Assembly: GCA_004335835.1 (NCBI GenBank)
Contig: RWJK01001852.1
Location: 1-64,000, forward strand
DNA length: 64,000 nucleotides
Origin: Scenedesmus sp. ARA3
Lineage: Eukaryota; Chlorophyta; Chlorophyceae; Sphaeropleales; Scenedesmaceae
Direction of reading: 5' to 3'
The notes beneath the pieces were generated by a model. It saw only the letters and a program-made list of their open reading frames with translations, ran no database searches and was not told the DNA's origin. Both the position numbers and the translations under genes were made by a program. Positions 1 to 13,400 of the stretch are shown here, one piece after another; the stretch's first letter is position 1; each line of letters opens with the position of its first letter.

Positions 1-58
<58 letters not shown>
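1..58. repeat. (CA)n dinucleotide microsatellite
   Basis: An uninterrupted AC/CA run opens the window and probably continues to its left. It has no coding potential and is the only long dinucleotide tract seen. Confidence 0.97.
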
Positions 59-62
<4 letters not shown>

Positions 63-3000
63 CAAGAGTACATACGCACGCAGAGTGAATGGTCACCGCT
101 ACAATCCCATCAGCTAACAAATCCAGCGTCACCCAGCTGCATGTCACCTTGCACGGCAGCAGTGAAGACATGTGGCAAGGCAAGCGAGCAAAGGCCGTGA
201 CAAAGCGGCCATAACCGTGTGTGTAAGCTGTGCGTAACTGTGTGCAAGTGTGTAGGCCCAACCAACTGACCCCCGCCTGTGGATGTAGCGTGGTGCGGTG
301 CAACCACTGAAGAACAAACAGCCGCTGCAGCCGCGGCTGCTGTTGACAAATCCATATGGCGAGTGCAGCAACACCACCGCTGACAATTCATGTGTGGCAC
401 TCCTCGCTGCTTTCACAATGCAGTCAGTGCTGATGCACTCGCCCCCAACCTAGTCCCTACTGCGTACAATGGCGCTGGCAAGCATGTGTAGTTGATGGCG
501 CAAAACAGCTGCAACAGCATGCCACGCCTCTCCACAGCTGAAGAGCTGCGGCGCCGCATACGGCACGTGCACATTTGCAAACACTGCTCAGACGCAGCAG
601 CGAGCATCTCACAGCTCGCTGTTGCTGCTGCTGGTAGCAGCAAGCGCACGCATTGAACAATGTTTGAACCCACGTTGCCATTGTGGGGCGTAACAAGCGC
701 CTGCGTTTTGGGGTGCTGCGAGCAGCCCTTAGACAGTCAGCCAGAGTCAGCAACACTGCTTGAACAGGAAGTGCACACACTGCTGCTGCTGCTAGCCAGC
801 AAGCACGGCGTAGCAAGCGCCAAGCAGTAAAGCTTTCTGTACATACAGCACAAGTAAAAGCACCACGTTGTGGACTCCGCTGCCTGCAGCACAGCTGCTG
901 TCCTGCTGAAACAGCCAAGGACGCAAACCAGCAATCTGGGCAGCAAACCCCTGTGCATGCAACTCAACATATGTGCACAGCACCCCCGGCCAATTCCAGC
1001 GCCGGTTCACACCCCGCAAGTCAAAATGCATTTGCAGGACCGGCGTGCCAGGCAATCATACAAACAAGCGAGTGAGCACCTCTGCAGCAGCACTGCAGCT
1101 CATGATTGGCTGCACACCCTGCACACTGAAATGCATTGCCAGGATTTGGCATGATAGCCATCACAAAAACAACCAATGAGCGGCTCCGCAGCAGTACTGC
1201 AGCTCATGATTGGCTGCAGCTCATAACTGCTGCGCGGCTGCATCCTCTCCTGCCCTCTGAGGGTGCACACTGTCTGGGTGCCCCTGGGTACGCGTGATGT
1301 GTGCACAGCATCAAGAACAGAAGCAAGCAGGCAGACGTATCGAACCCTCAACAGCAGCCTCAAGCACTGACAGGCTGAGCCTGGGGGCTGCTGAAACAAG
1401 CACACACAGCTCTGCAGCTCAGCAGCAGATGGAGCACCAATCCGGCATGCTAGGGCTGCCGGGTGCTCAACAGCAGCGTGACCAGCCACATCTGCTTGGA
1501 GCAGCAGAGGGAGCGACGACGCCTGCTGCTCATAGCGCGGCTGCTGCATATGTATACCATGTGCGCATAACACCAAAAGCATCCACAAATGACCAGCTTC
1601 TGCTGCTGCTGTTCTGTAGTATCGGCGCGTTTGCAAGAGAACACTTGCTCTCTCAGGAGCCGAATCAGCCAACGTTCCTCTGCAAACCTCCCGTGCGCAG
1701 ATGTGAACAGGAGATAACACAGCAATGCAGCGTAGCTGTGTACATGTAAACAGCATCATCCATAGCTGCAGCAGCTCCCACATGCCACCCACATGCCACA
1801 CAACCGCAAATGGACAGTGTGACCCAACGCACAGCAAGCCACACACGCACGAGTCGAGTGCATTGTGTGCATAACAGCGCAGCGCATTGTGTTGCATAGC
1901 ACAACGCACGCAGCACGCAGCTGCTGCTTGATATCATATGAGCAGCAGACCGTGCAACCTCATTCCCGGATCAATGAATCAAGCAAGAAAGCTCACAGAG
2001 GACGCTGCAAGCATACACACCCAATAACACCAAGCCAGCCAGAGTCCGCACGCCAGCCAACAGAAAAAGGGCACCCACAGCGCACAGATGACACAGCAAT
2101 GCATCAGATCTGCACAAGCACAGGCAACAGGAAGGATCCAGAAAGGCACATGCCAGCGCGCAGGCACCGCACAACAGACCGCACTCAAGAGAGCCGACAA
2201 GCACAAAAGCAAAGCAGGAATCTGTGTAGTAGCAAGCATGTTCCACATCCGTCAACGCAACGAACCTCGCCAAAAACAATGTCAGCATACGCCCCCCACA
2301 ATACGGCCGATGCACCGTACGGTGTTGCCAAAACACATTTTAAACTGCCGGCCACTCCTTAACATGCTAGATAGATGCAACACGAGTCAACGCTGCTGTT
2401 CACAACATCATCAAAAAACTGCGCAACATGCTCAACGACATATCGCCAGCCGAATTGGCTGCTGCTCGCCGGTGGAATCCCACAGCGAAACGCCACATCC
2501 CATGCTGTAATCGCATGTGCCATTCGCAACACGTCACGCCACAACACGTCACACCACAACATAAAAGCGGCATCAAATTCAAACGGATGCCGGAGGTTTT
2601 AAAGCCTCAGCCAAGCATGAAATTTGTTGCTCCAAACGGCATGGCGGCTGCAGCAGCAGTCGCGTGCCGCAGCAGCAACCACGCAGCATCATACAAACCG
2701 TGCAGTGGTGCACTGAAAGATTTTGACTGCACTGAGAACACACCATCAGCGCACAGAGGCAGCCTACAATTAACTTTGTGCGCAAAGTATTCATCCAGCC
2801 CCAAAATGCAGCAGCGTCCGGTGGACGCGCACCACATGTTTTGCGGGAGGGAGTCTAGGTGCCGTAGCAACAAAGCTGTGGCCACAACACCATGGAGAGG
2901 CTGTGCATACAAAGCTTCAAAACAACGCCGACGGACACCACGCTTTGAACACGCAGCCGTCGACACCAAGGCACAGAAACAAGGCCAGCCGTCATGCGCA

Positions 3001-4413
3001 TGCTGCTGACCAAGAGACTGGCAGGCGTCTAAGCACAGCACCTGCCACAAAACAGCCAGCAGCAGCACATCAGGGTTCCAACCATGCATGCACAAGCAGC
3101 AAGCGACAAAGCTATCATCCCCCATGCACACAGCCGGCAAGACTTCGGGCTCTGTGCGAATGCACGGCTTCAACTGCACGGCTCCAAATGTGCAGCATGC
3201 CTATCCCTCAGCATCACATGGAGTGATGGCATCAGGTGCTGGCACACTGCAACAGCCAAGCAGATCACAAACACCGCACAGCCGCAGCTCGAAAGCCACG
3301 CAGGGCGCATGAGCAGCTTAGCTGCAGCGCCTTATGTAACTGCGGGTTTGGCCAGCACATAGGGGTGTACGGCAGGTTTGGCAGCACACCCCCGTACGCA
3401 GCCGCATCCCACTTTGCAATGGATTGCAAACACACACGAGCCGAATGCCCCTGATGCATGCAGCAGCACATTGCCGGCAAAAGAATAGAGTAGCATGAGT
3501 AACACACCCCTTGAGTCGGCTGCAAAAGTACAAAGCAGCAGCAACCTGCAGCGTCCGCTGCACAGGGTGACACGGCGTACGCCTGATTCCACATAACCAC
3601 AAACCACCAAATACACCCCAAGCATCATTTGTGAGCGCCGCCCGTTCAAACAACTCCGTAAGCAACGATGTTCTGATACATGACACATTCCCTATGGACA
3701 TGTGTCGTTGAGCAAAATGAATGCCGCGGCAGCTAGGCGCATCTGCCAGATCAACCAACCACCACGCTTGCTAAAACACAGGGTGCATTGTCAGGTTGCA
3801 GGGTGTGCACAAGTCAGTCAGGTTAGGCCTCAATCTGGCAGATGCACAACAAAGCACAGCAGCAGCTGGGTGGCCGCAAACTCGCCGGCTGCCAGCCGCC
3901 CGATTAGCACACACATCCAGCGCCGTGCCACACACTCCGGATGCACCCGTGTGTCAAAACATCCTCGAAGCAACTCCCAGATGCGCCCCGTGCCGCACCA
4001 TTTTCAAAGCAACCCAAGCACAAGCAAGCTGGCTGCACAGCCTCGTCACAGCAGCTCTGGATGCACCCGTGTTTAGAAGCACCGTCAAAGCACCTCCGGA
4101 TTCACCCGTGTGTCAAAGCATCTTCAAGCACAAGCAAGCTGACTCACGCAAGTCACTTGCATGCAATAAAAAGCTGCACAAGCCAAGGGCAGCCTCCGCC
4201 AGAATGCCAGCTGCCTAAACCTGTGCTTCAGCCAGCATCCTGCTGCTGCTGGCAGCAACAGTCACTGTCGCAGGCTGAAAGAAAGCATTGCTGCAGTGCA
4301 TTCACGCATCAGGGACTGCAGCCTTCGCCACTCCGCACCACTCCCCACAGCAGCGGCAGGCAGCGACTCAAAACACCATTGCTGCCGCACTGGCTCGCCT
4401 CATACAAGACAAC
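59..4413. other. Gene-poor, repeat-rich stretch
   Basis: No exon chain with recognisable protein motifs was found on either strand; open frames are short, rich in Cys, Ala, His and Gln, and lack conserved motifs. The stretch holds degenerate direct repeats. A block ending in a GCAGCTCATGATTGGCTGCA motif occurs near 1096 and again near 1200 (spacing about 100 bases). A motif beginning CTCCGGAT and continuing CACCCGTGTGTCAAA occurs near 3937 and 4097. The left part could be the 3' flank of the kinase gene that ends at 4414. A small or fast-evolving gene cannot be excluded. Confidence 0.5.
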
Positions 4414-5782
4414 TCACAGCATCGCCGCGCAATGGCTGACATGCGTCTCGCAGTCCATGCTGAGCAGCGTCGTCAGCGCAGCGCCGCCACTGCCAGGCTG
4501 CGCGCCGCCGCTGCCGCTGCTGCTGCTGCCGCCTGCCTCAGTCCAGCCAAACGGCACACTCATGCGTGCCTTTAAACCCCGCAGCCGCTTAAGCCCCTCC
4601 ATCTGCTCCTGCGCAATGCTCACTTTGCTGCTGTCCCTGCTGCCATTCGCAGTGTCACTCTGCAGGGGCTGACCCCACAAGCCAGTCGTAACTGTGCTGC
4701 CGCCACTGCCGGCGCTGCCGCTGCTGCCGTTGCTGCCGCCAGGCGCCCGCTGCAGCGGCTGCTGCGGCAAGCCGCCACTGCCCGCCTCTGCAGGCTGCTG
4801 TTGCTGCTCGAGCCAGCTCGGGACTTGCCGCTGCTGCTGCGGCGGCGGCGGCGGCTGCTGCTCTGCGGCCAACATGTTGTATGCTGCGCCTGTGCGTGAG
4901 TTCATGGAACCTACATCAATGCTGTGGCGAGCATTGGGGGCCCTTGCAGGACGCTGGAATGTCATCAGCTCCGACAAGGGGCCAGACACTGCAGCTTCAA
5001 CTGCAGCGCCTTGCTGCACTGGCGGCTCCACTGCTGCTGCTGCTGCTGGATGGGCAGCGCTTGCCGCATCGCTGCCGGCCGCTGCTGCTGCCAGCTGCGG
5101 CGAAGGCACTGCCGCAGCTGCAGTGCAGCTGCTGCTGGCGGCCGCAGCAGCCTCGCTGCTGCCGCTGCCATCGCCTGCTGGCGCTGCTGCTGCTGCTGCT
5201 GCTGCTGCCCTGGGGCTGCTGGCGGGCTGGCTGCTTGTTGAGGCCTTGCCCAGGTTGCTGCTGCTGCTGCTTGCTGCGCCGCGCTTGTACTGCTCCCCTA
5301 AGCTGGTTAGCAGCACCTCTGGGTGAGCCTCTGGCACGTTGCGGGCCCACTCCAGGTAGGACTGCAGGCAGCAGGCAGGGCAGCAGAAGGCAGTGGGTTA
5401 TGACAGCTCAGACAGATGACGTGTTACTACTGCCAGAAGCATGTTTGCAAATCTGTACGTTCACGCACGGCAGGCATCTGTGTGTCAAGGGCGCCGCTAG
5501 ACGCATGCGCTGCAGCAGGACGCGAGTACGTGGACAGTGCCTTGTGCTGCACCAGAACAGGCACAGGCTGCAATGCCTAAACAACCATATCCAAGTTCAG
5601 CAGCGCGGCTATGTACAGAAGAAAACCACAGGTTCTTAATCACAAAAGCATCGTTCAGAATTGCAGAAGAAAAGGCCAGTACAGCTATGGACGTGGGGGC
5701 CCACCTGCAGGTGCTGCCGCACGTAGGGCATCTCCAGGATCTCACTCACAAGCGGCCGCGCATTGGGGTCCGTCTGCGGCAG

Positions 5783-5813
<31 letters not shown>

Positions 5814-7590
5814 GTGATCAGCAAAGTTGAGCTGCAGCTGCATCCTTGCTGTGACTGCTAGCGGGCAGGCAAAGATCATGGTGACAGCACAGTCTTCACC
5901 TTCCGGGTGAAAGTCAGTCAACGTACCACCGGCACTTTGCCTCACACATTCCCTGCGGAAGAAGTCACTCATCAAAAGGCAACCGCAAAAAGCCACGCTT
6001 TAGATGAGCGCACGAAACGCCCCGCTTGTGCCCTAGGGCGCAAGTGGACGGGTAGAGGGTGTGGAGCCCAGGGGCGGCGCCCCTGGCCACACACATCCTC
6101 TTAGCCTTAACTTACCCAGGAGCTGCAGAGCTGCCTGGGTAGTCACTCTCTCACTCACTCACTCAAAAGGCACCCTGTCTGTCAACGCAGGCCTCGCCTG
6201 CGCATGCTGCCCACCCGCGCCTTTGTTTTGGCAGCTGCAAGCTCCCTGACACCTCACCCACTCTTTCTTGCAAGCAGACCTTAATCTTCCGTGCCAGCAT
6301 GCATGCTCACTTGCAGCATGCTGCCTACCAGCGCCTTCGCCTCAGCACCCCCAAACTCCGCGGCTCCCTCACACATCACACACTGTTCCTCACACGCACC
6401 ATTCCCACTCTTTCACAAAGGGCCCATCACTCTTCCTCACTCTTTCTCACCAGCGCCTTCATTGCAGCGCTGTAGCACTCCGGCAGCGGCGTGTACGTGC
6501 CCCGGATGACCTTCACATGTGACACCTCACTCTTTCTCACTCATCCAGCCATGCCCTGTCACTCTTTCTCACCTGCAGCATGCTGGCCACCAGCGCCTTC
6601 ATCTCAGCGCTGTAGCACTCTGGCAGCGGCGCGTACGTGCCCCGGATGATCTTCAGGATGATGCCAGAGATGCCGCCATTGCCCAGGTCAAAAGCCTTGG
6701 TGAGCGTGCAGAGCTCGTACAGGATGCAGCCCAGCGCCCACACGTCACTCTTCTTGCCGTAGGGCTTGTTGTCACACATCTCGGGGGACAGGTACTGCGG
6801 CGTGCCCACGATCGTGCTCGCCATGCTGCTCTCTGTGTGCAGGGAAAAACAGACAGGCGGAAACAAACAAGGATGTTCAGGTGCTTTCAGATATAACCAA
6901 ACAGCTGAGAGGGTGCCGCCGCGCCTGTCCTTTATGCTGAGCTGTGCCTCAACCACACACACAGGCAGCTGGCTTCACCAAACGCAACCTGCAGCCAGCT
7001 GTGCACTGACCAACCCAACCCCAGCTGTGCACCCCAGCTGCGCACCCCAGCTGCGCACCCCAAAACGCAACTCCCACCCCCCAAAACGCTGCCCAAAGCC
7101 GCACCTGGCCCAGAGATCTTGGCCACTCAAAAGTCTCCCAGCTTGAGCAGCGGCATGCCGCTGAAGCCCGGCGCACTGGTGACAAGACCCAGCACCCAAG
7201 CAATTTGCACCAAACACCTCAACAACCACAGAATAGCAGCCCCAAAATCTTAACAGACACACGCACCTGGCCCTGAGATCTTGGCCACTCCAAAGTCGCC
7301 CAGCTTAAGCAGCGGCATGCCGCTGAAGCCCGGCGCACTGGTGACAAGACCCAGCACCCAAGCAATTGCACTAACACCCAGAAACCCCAGAAAATTTTGG
7401 CTCCGAAACTTGTCACAACCACGCACCTGGCCCAGAGATCTTGGCCACCCCAAAGTCGCCCAGCTTCAGCAGCGGCATGCCGCTGAAGCCCGGCGCACTG
7501 GTGATGAGCACGTTGGAGCACTTGAGGTCGCGGTGCAGCACGCCCGCAGAGTGCACGTACACCAGCGCCAGGCAGATCTGCGATGATAAG

Positions 7591-7631
<41 letters not shown>

Positions 7632-8520
7632 GCGGCGGCGGCAGCAGCAGCAAGTCAGCACGCCCGCAGAGTGCGCATACACAAGAGCCAGGGGATCTGC
7701 AGGCTGGTATCAAAAGAAGGACAGCTGCAGCTCAAAGTCCAGCAGCGTGCTGCAGGATTGACATGCAGGAACCAGGAGTCTTCCCGTGCACAAGCCACAA
7801 TGCTAGCCAAACAGACAACAAACATCAGCATCATTTGTATAAACCAGGCCATAGAGTAAACAGATACAGAGCAGTCTCGACCCACCTGCACAAAGAGCGA
7901 CATGATCTCCGGCTCAGGTAGGCGCTGCCCCGCCCGCTGCTTGAGCAGGCCCGTCAGGTCCCCGGCGTTGCAGTACTCCATGACGATGTTGATGTACACG
8001 TCATCCATGAAGCAGTCGTGGTACCTGTTGTGTTAAACAAGGCGGCGGCAGCAGCAGCAGCAGAAGCAGCAGCAGCACGACTGTTGATGTGCATGCCACC
8101 CAAGATGCAGTCCTAGTACCTAAGCAGGGGAGCAACGGAGGCCACATCCAAAACATTTGAATTCGCAAGGCACGGAGGGGCACCGGCGCCGGTGCTGCTT
8201 GCAGCTGAAGAGAAAGCTGTCTGCAGCTGCTAAATACTGCTGGCTGCATGTTGGGGTCGTTAAACATGCCCAGCACTGCTGCTCATGCACACACAACCAA
8301 TGCACTCACCAACTGCTCACCACAAAAGGCCCACAGACATCACATCAAGAGCATAATACCACTCATTAACCACTCACTTGACGATGTTGGGGTGGTTGAA
8401 CTTGGCCAGCACCTCCACCTCGTCCATGGTGGCCGCCTTCTGCTTGGCGCTGAGGCTGGTGGTCTTGATCTCCTTCACCACCACCACCTTGCCGTCCGTC
8501 AGCCGCCGCGCCCTGTTCAT

Positions 8521-8560
<40 letters not shown>

Positions 8561-9922
8561 CAGCAGCAGGAGCAGCAGCAGGAGCACAAATCAGTTTGCT
8601 TTGAAGTTGTGATGGTCTTGATCTCCTTCACCACCACCACCTTGCCGTCAGTCAGCCGCCGCGCCCTGTGCATGCAGCAGCAGCAGCAGCAGCATGCAGA
8701 ACAGACAAGTCAAGGCGCCATACGGTGTTTATGATGCTGTTGCAGCTGCCAACGCGCTCCCAATCAGCAGCAGTTGCTCGTCCGCTGCTGGTCCCCTGTG
8801 TGACTCACTGCACTGTGCATGATGCTGCTTGCTGTGCCGGTGCTGTGGAGCTGCGCCCCTTGCACAAATGCAGCACCTTGCGTGCCCTAAAGTGTTGTGA
8901 CGTATGCTTGCATCAGTGCCGCCATAGCCAGCATGCCAACTTAGCAGCTGCGTCACTTGCTAACCAGCAACGTTCCTGCTTGATATATCGACATAAACAT
9001 CAACACAGCCCACAGCTTGTGGGCAATGCGCAATCATCTGCTGTGCCGGCGCTCAGGCCAGCAATGTGCTGCTGCTGGCACGCACGCCTGCTGCTGTCCG
9101 CTGTGTGCCCAGCGCATGTGCCGCAGCCCCCTGTCCTGCAAGCGTTCCTGCAAGCGATCCTGCGAACCTTCCTGCGAGCCTTCCTGCGAGCCTGCGCATC
9201 CAAGCCGCAAGCATCGCACCTGCACACGCGCCCGAAGCCTCCAGAGCCAATCTCATCCTGGATTTTGTACTCCTTGTACAGCCACTGATGCGGCCGCGGC
9301 TGCACCAGCGCCTGTGCAACATGGCCACCACCAGAATCTTCTGACATGTCGCTGCCCCCACTAGAGCTACGCTGCGGCCTGCTCTTGGCTGCCTGCTGGT
9401 CATGCTGCTGCTTGGTGCTGCTGCTGGCCGCGTCGTCCTTCGTCTGCTCGACACTCTGCGCCAGCAGCTGCCAGCCTGTACAGTAGCAAAGCACAATGAG
9501 GGGTCTCGGCAGCGCGCCAGGCAGTTCTAGCACGGGACACAAGAGCTGCACGCTATTCCATGGTCGCAGCTCCGTGTGGTGGGATGCACACGCTAGCAAA
9601 GGCAAGAAATGCATACAAGCATATCTAAAATCATTCCAAGCAAACACAGACGCGCTGCTGGGCCCTGCAGACGCTGCGATGGGGGCCCTCACAGGAGCAC
9701 TGCTTGAAACTGCAAGATCGTACACGCTGCGCCACTCTAACTATAAAAGTTTTGACAGAAATACTGATGGGGGCATATAAATGCGCAGACACAGCGCTGC
9801 TCGGCGACCACAGAGAATGGTAAGCCTGTTCATCACTTGCCCCGCCTGCGGCTGAGCTCACCTGTGAGAGTGCCAATGCTTTGACGCCGAAAGGCCGCAC
9901 GATCTATCTCCATGGGATCCAT
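4414..9922 (-). CDS. NIMA-related (NEK-type) serine/threonine protein kinase, 8 exons
   Basis: Predicted 672-residue kinase. Exons, in sense order: 9922-9862, 9475-9220, 8512-8378, 8024-7886, 7577-7427, 6832-6573, 5773-5705, 5361-4414. All joins are GT-AG and keep frame. Two in-frame ATGs (9922, 9913) open the first exon. The glycine loop IGSGGFG lies near residue 95, the catalytic Lys is K119, the catalytic loop is HRDLKCSN (D214) and the metal motif is DFG (D238-G240). The activation segment carries [10 protein letters not shown], and the C-lobe has [13 protein letters not shown]. These features and the MEYCNAGDL hinge match NEK kinases, which act in cilia and the cell cycle in algae. The last 315 residues form a Gln/Ala/Ser-rich tail without a recognised domain. 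All catalytic residues are present, so it is probably active. The substrate cannot be inferred. Partial copies of exons 3, 5 and 6 sit in flanking introns. Confidence 0.88.
6442..6524 (-). repeat. Donor-side partial copy of NEK exon 6
   Basis: Near-identical to the 3' part of exon 6 (about 6595-6665), encoding the stretch around [16 protein letters not shown], but interrupted by substitutions. It lies downstream of the intact exon in the direction of transcription. Confidence 0.8.
7104..7355 (-). repeat. Two donor-side copies of NEK exon 5
   Basis: Two tandem copies (about 7104-7180 and 7266-7355) repeat the 3' half of exon 5, including the codons for [14 protein letters not shown] and the downstream GTGCG donor in the 7266 copy. 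The 7104 copy has a small frame change near KLGDF. Spacing is about 160 bases. The intact exon ends at 7427. Confidence 0.88.
7593..7651 (-). repeat. (CTG)n tract before the NEK exon 5 acceptor
   Basis: A CAG/CGG run on the plus strand reads CTG/CCG on the sense strand. It lies 15 bases from the acceptor that opens exon 5. Matching tracts precede exon 3 (8521-8582), exon 4 (8042-8078) and exon 7 (5785-5811). Confidence 0.9.
7643..7695 (-). repeat. Acceptor-side fragment copy of NEK exon 5
   Basis: On the minus strand a CTGCAG acceptor is followed by sequence resembling the first 45 bases of exon 5 (HSAGVL codons conserved). It then runs straight into a (CTG)n tract that leads to the true acceptor at 7578. 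Confidence 0.7.
8612..8675 (-). repeat. Acceptor-side copy of NEK exon 3
   Basis: Repeats the first 55 or so bases of exon 3 ([15 protein letters not shown] codons, one synonymous change) upstream of the intact exon, with its own (CTG)n-like tract at 8676-8693. Transcript use would need a donor that I do not see. Confidence 0.88.
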
Positions 9923-10410
9923 CTTCGCTAGCCCAGCAAGAGCTCACTCTCAACACATGTGCTTTGTGGTTTCAAAGCAAGAGCAAGCACGATACAAAAG
10001 TACAGACTGAGGCCATTGATAAGTCGAGGGGGCTTTGCCCTTGAATTGCTGTGTGCTTGTTCTGAACTGGATGACATAACTGGAGGCCTGGGGGTTAGCT
10101 GCGCAGAGGTTGAGCGAATCAGAAAGTTCTTTATTAATGCAGTAACTTGCTTTGAATCTCAAACTTTTGTACTCATGCGAGGCACAACGAACACTCGCCT
10201 TACCGATGAAGTTCCTTGCAGTGCGCCCCGACACCGCCTGACGGCAGCGGAATCGCCCATGGTACCTTTAAATCTGACTTGTGTATACTGATACTACATA
10301 TTTCGTGGCTTACACCGCTGACGGGGCCCACAGGCTCAAGCCACACCCCAGTCAACCCAGTCGGACTGCCACCTTTCCCCTGCCCGGCAGTGCAGGGAGT
10401 CTGAGCAGCC
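9923..10410. promoter_or_regulatory. Shared upstream region of two divergent kinase genes
   Basis: 488 bases separate the start codons of the NEK gene (minus) and the TKL gene (plus), so both promoters should lie here. I see no clear TATA box or named element. The assignment rests only on the head-to-head arrangement. Confidence 0.45.
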
Positions 10411-13400
10411 ATGGCACTGCAGCAGCAGGTAGACACGCTCAAGCAGCAGCTGGATACTGTTTGGGCTAGGTGAGGCCCTACAGACACCAACAGGGCTGCG
10501 GATCGCGCAGCACGCACATGCAGCAGGCAGCGCTGCCTGCGTGCAGGTGTTGTTTGACATGCCTCTCCATCATCTTGAACCATATGCCAGACAATCAAAT
10601 ATATCAGATGGCAGCTGCTGTTAGACACTGCAGCAGGATCATCTGGTTGTGTAGCATTCTACAGGCCTGCAACGTGCTGGGCAACTGCGTCCAGCATCAG
10701 CCAGCCGCAGTCAGCCAACGCCATCCTTGACTAAACACAACGTTTTGTGCATGTGTTGTTTGGTCAAACATGAAGTATCACAGACCATGCATATGGGCAG
10801 GCATGCACCGCTCAACCACACCACCTCAGGCAGTCTGCCCTGCAGTGATGCCACTGCTTGTGCTGATGCTGCTGCTGTTGCTGGTGCTACTGCAGCACTG
10901 GCATGAACATCCCATATGCCGATCTGGATGTTCAAGACCAAATCGGCGGTGTGTGTCTGTGCTGGACAACCAGAACGCAGCCTGGCGCTGAGTGGCCGCG
11001 CTGACTCAGCATCGGATGCTTTGTAGCCACAGTCACTGCTGCCAGTGTGCTTCCAGCCGGAGTACATGGAGCCGCACACTAGCTGCAGCAGAGGCAGCAA
11101 ATATGTGTCACAGCCGTGTTACTCCACCTGTTGTTACAGCAGCACCGGAACTCACCAGCAGCTGCACCGCACTCGAGTCATCCTGCAAGCAAGGGTTCCT
11201 GCATGCACCTGGGGTGTTCCTGCAAGCTACTTATGCACATCTTGTCATGTTGCTGCCTTGTATGTGCAGGCGGAGGCTACTCCCTAGTGTATCGAGGGCT
11301 GTGGCATGGCACGCCAGTGGCAGTCAAGCGCTGGTTCAACCCGCAGCTGCAGGAGGAGGTGCAAGAAGAGTTCAGGTGCAGCTGCATGGGAAGAGGGGGA
11401 AAAGGGAGGTAGTGGTGGCATCCATGGGGCAAACGTGTAGCATAGCAGCTGTTTTGGTAGAGCTGTTCTAGCAGCACATGCAGCTGCAGGAGGAGGTGCA
11501 GGAGGAGTCCAGGTGCTGTTCCATTGGGAAGAGGAGGGGAAGGGGATGTAGTAGCACCCATGGGGCGATTGTGTAGCATTGCAGCGGCTTTCGTGGAGCT
11601 GTTCTAGCAGCAGATGCAGCTGCAGGAGGAGGTGCAGGAGGAGTTCAGGTGCAGCTGCATGGGAAGAGGAGGGCAAGGGGATGTAGTGGCACCCATGGGG
11701 CGATTGTGTAGCATCGCAGCGGCTTTCGTGGAGCTGTTCTAGCAGCACATGCAGCTGCAGGAGGAGGTGCAAGAGGAGTTCAGGTGCAGCTGCATCAGCT
11801 GTTCACCATGGCATGGCATGGTGGACTTGCTGCAGGGATGGGCTAGCCAATCTGCTACAGGCAGCAGCAACTGGATTGCTGGTCATCCGCCACAGCTTTT
11901 TTTGCAGCAACTGCGCTTGCAGGGGAACTCGCAACTGCTGCTGTTCAACAGCCACCAATAATGTTCCGCGTGGGCTGCTTCCTGCAGGCAGGAGGTGATG
12001 ACGCTGCAGCAGCTGCGCCACCCGCATGTGACTGCTGCTGCTGCTGCAGCTGCTGCTGGCCATCGTGTGTGTCATAAGAAATTGCAATCTCACGTTTATC
12101 AACATAGGAATCGCATGTGTGCGTGTGCCTGCAGGCAGGAGGTGATGACGCTGCAGCAGCTGCGCCACCCGCATGTGGTGCAGTTCCTGGGCGCCTGCAT
12201 GAAGCCGCCCAATCTGTGCCTGGTCACGGAGTACATGCCGCACAGCCTGCACAGCGTGCTGTACGAGCAGCAGGGCGTGGCGCTGGACAGGAAGCGGTGA
12301 GCGGTGCTGCCACCAGTGGTGTTTCATGCCTGGTTCATGCAGTTGTGATGCAATAGCAGGGTGCGCAGGGTTTGTGCAGCAGCAGGGCGCGGCACTGGAC
12401 GGGAAGCAGAGAGTGGCAAGCTGCACATGTGTAACAGTTGCTGGGTATGCTCAACCCAATGCAGCGACATAATGCTGTGCAGGGTGTGGCGCTGGACAGG
12501 TCACGGAGACAACACAACTGCTGGTGCTAAATGCTGCTGCATGCTGTTGCCGCGCAGGGTGCTGTCATTAGCTGCTGACGCCGCGCGGGCGCTGCTGTAC
12601 CTGCACCACGTGGCCAAGCCCGCCATGGTGAACCACGATACATTGAGCCTGATCAACCTCTGCTGTACCACTGCTCTCACGCGCTGTTGCCGCGCAGGGT
12701 GCTGTCGTTAGCGGCTGACGCTGCGCGTGCGCTGCTGTACCTGCACCACGTGACCAAGCCGGCTGTAGTGCACCGTGACGTGAAGCCCGCCAACTTTTTG
12801 CTGGACAGGGCCTGGCGCATGAAGCTGGCAGACTTTGGGCTGGCAGCCAACAGCAGCAAGCAGGTGATGTTCACAGCAGCAGCGTTGTGGATGGAGGGAT
12901 TGCATTGGGCATTTGTTGTGCAGCGTTGCATGCTGTACAGAACATGGTTGCGCTGCTGCAGCATGGTCCGCACAGCTCGCAGCTGCATGGGTGGCGAAGG
13001 CTAGTGAGTGGGCTGGCCAGGCTGTTGACAGCAAGGGCAGCCCTTGCCAGTGTGCGGCAGGGGTGTACTTTGCACCCGCAGACTACTGCCAGGCACATGT
13101 TGTCTGGTTAATGGTGTATGGTGCCATGATGTAAAATCCCTCTCAGGCAGCAGCCAGGATCTTGGCAAACCACTGTGAGTGTGTCTGCTTGTTTCTGTTC
13201 TCACGTACCCTTTTCTTTGTTTGCAACTCAAGGCCAACGCAGGCACGCCCAGCTATATGGCGCCAGAGCTGCTGCAGCCAGGCAAGCCCTACAGCGCCAA
13301 GGTGGACATTTCTTGTTTGACATGGTGCTCTGCCACCCTTATCCCACCCCTTGTGCAGGCCAACGCAGGCACGCCTGGCCCAGCTACATGGCAATCGTGA

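Noticed and set aside
4694..5639. Long plus-strand frames rich in Ala, Leu and Cys
   Set aside because: They are the antisense of the NEK C-terminal exon; CTG/CAG repeats keep all frames open.
7104..7355. Separate small kinase pseudogene
   Set aside because: The kinase motifs there are tandem copies of NEK exon 5 with its donor, not an independent gene.
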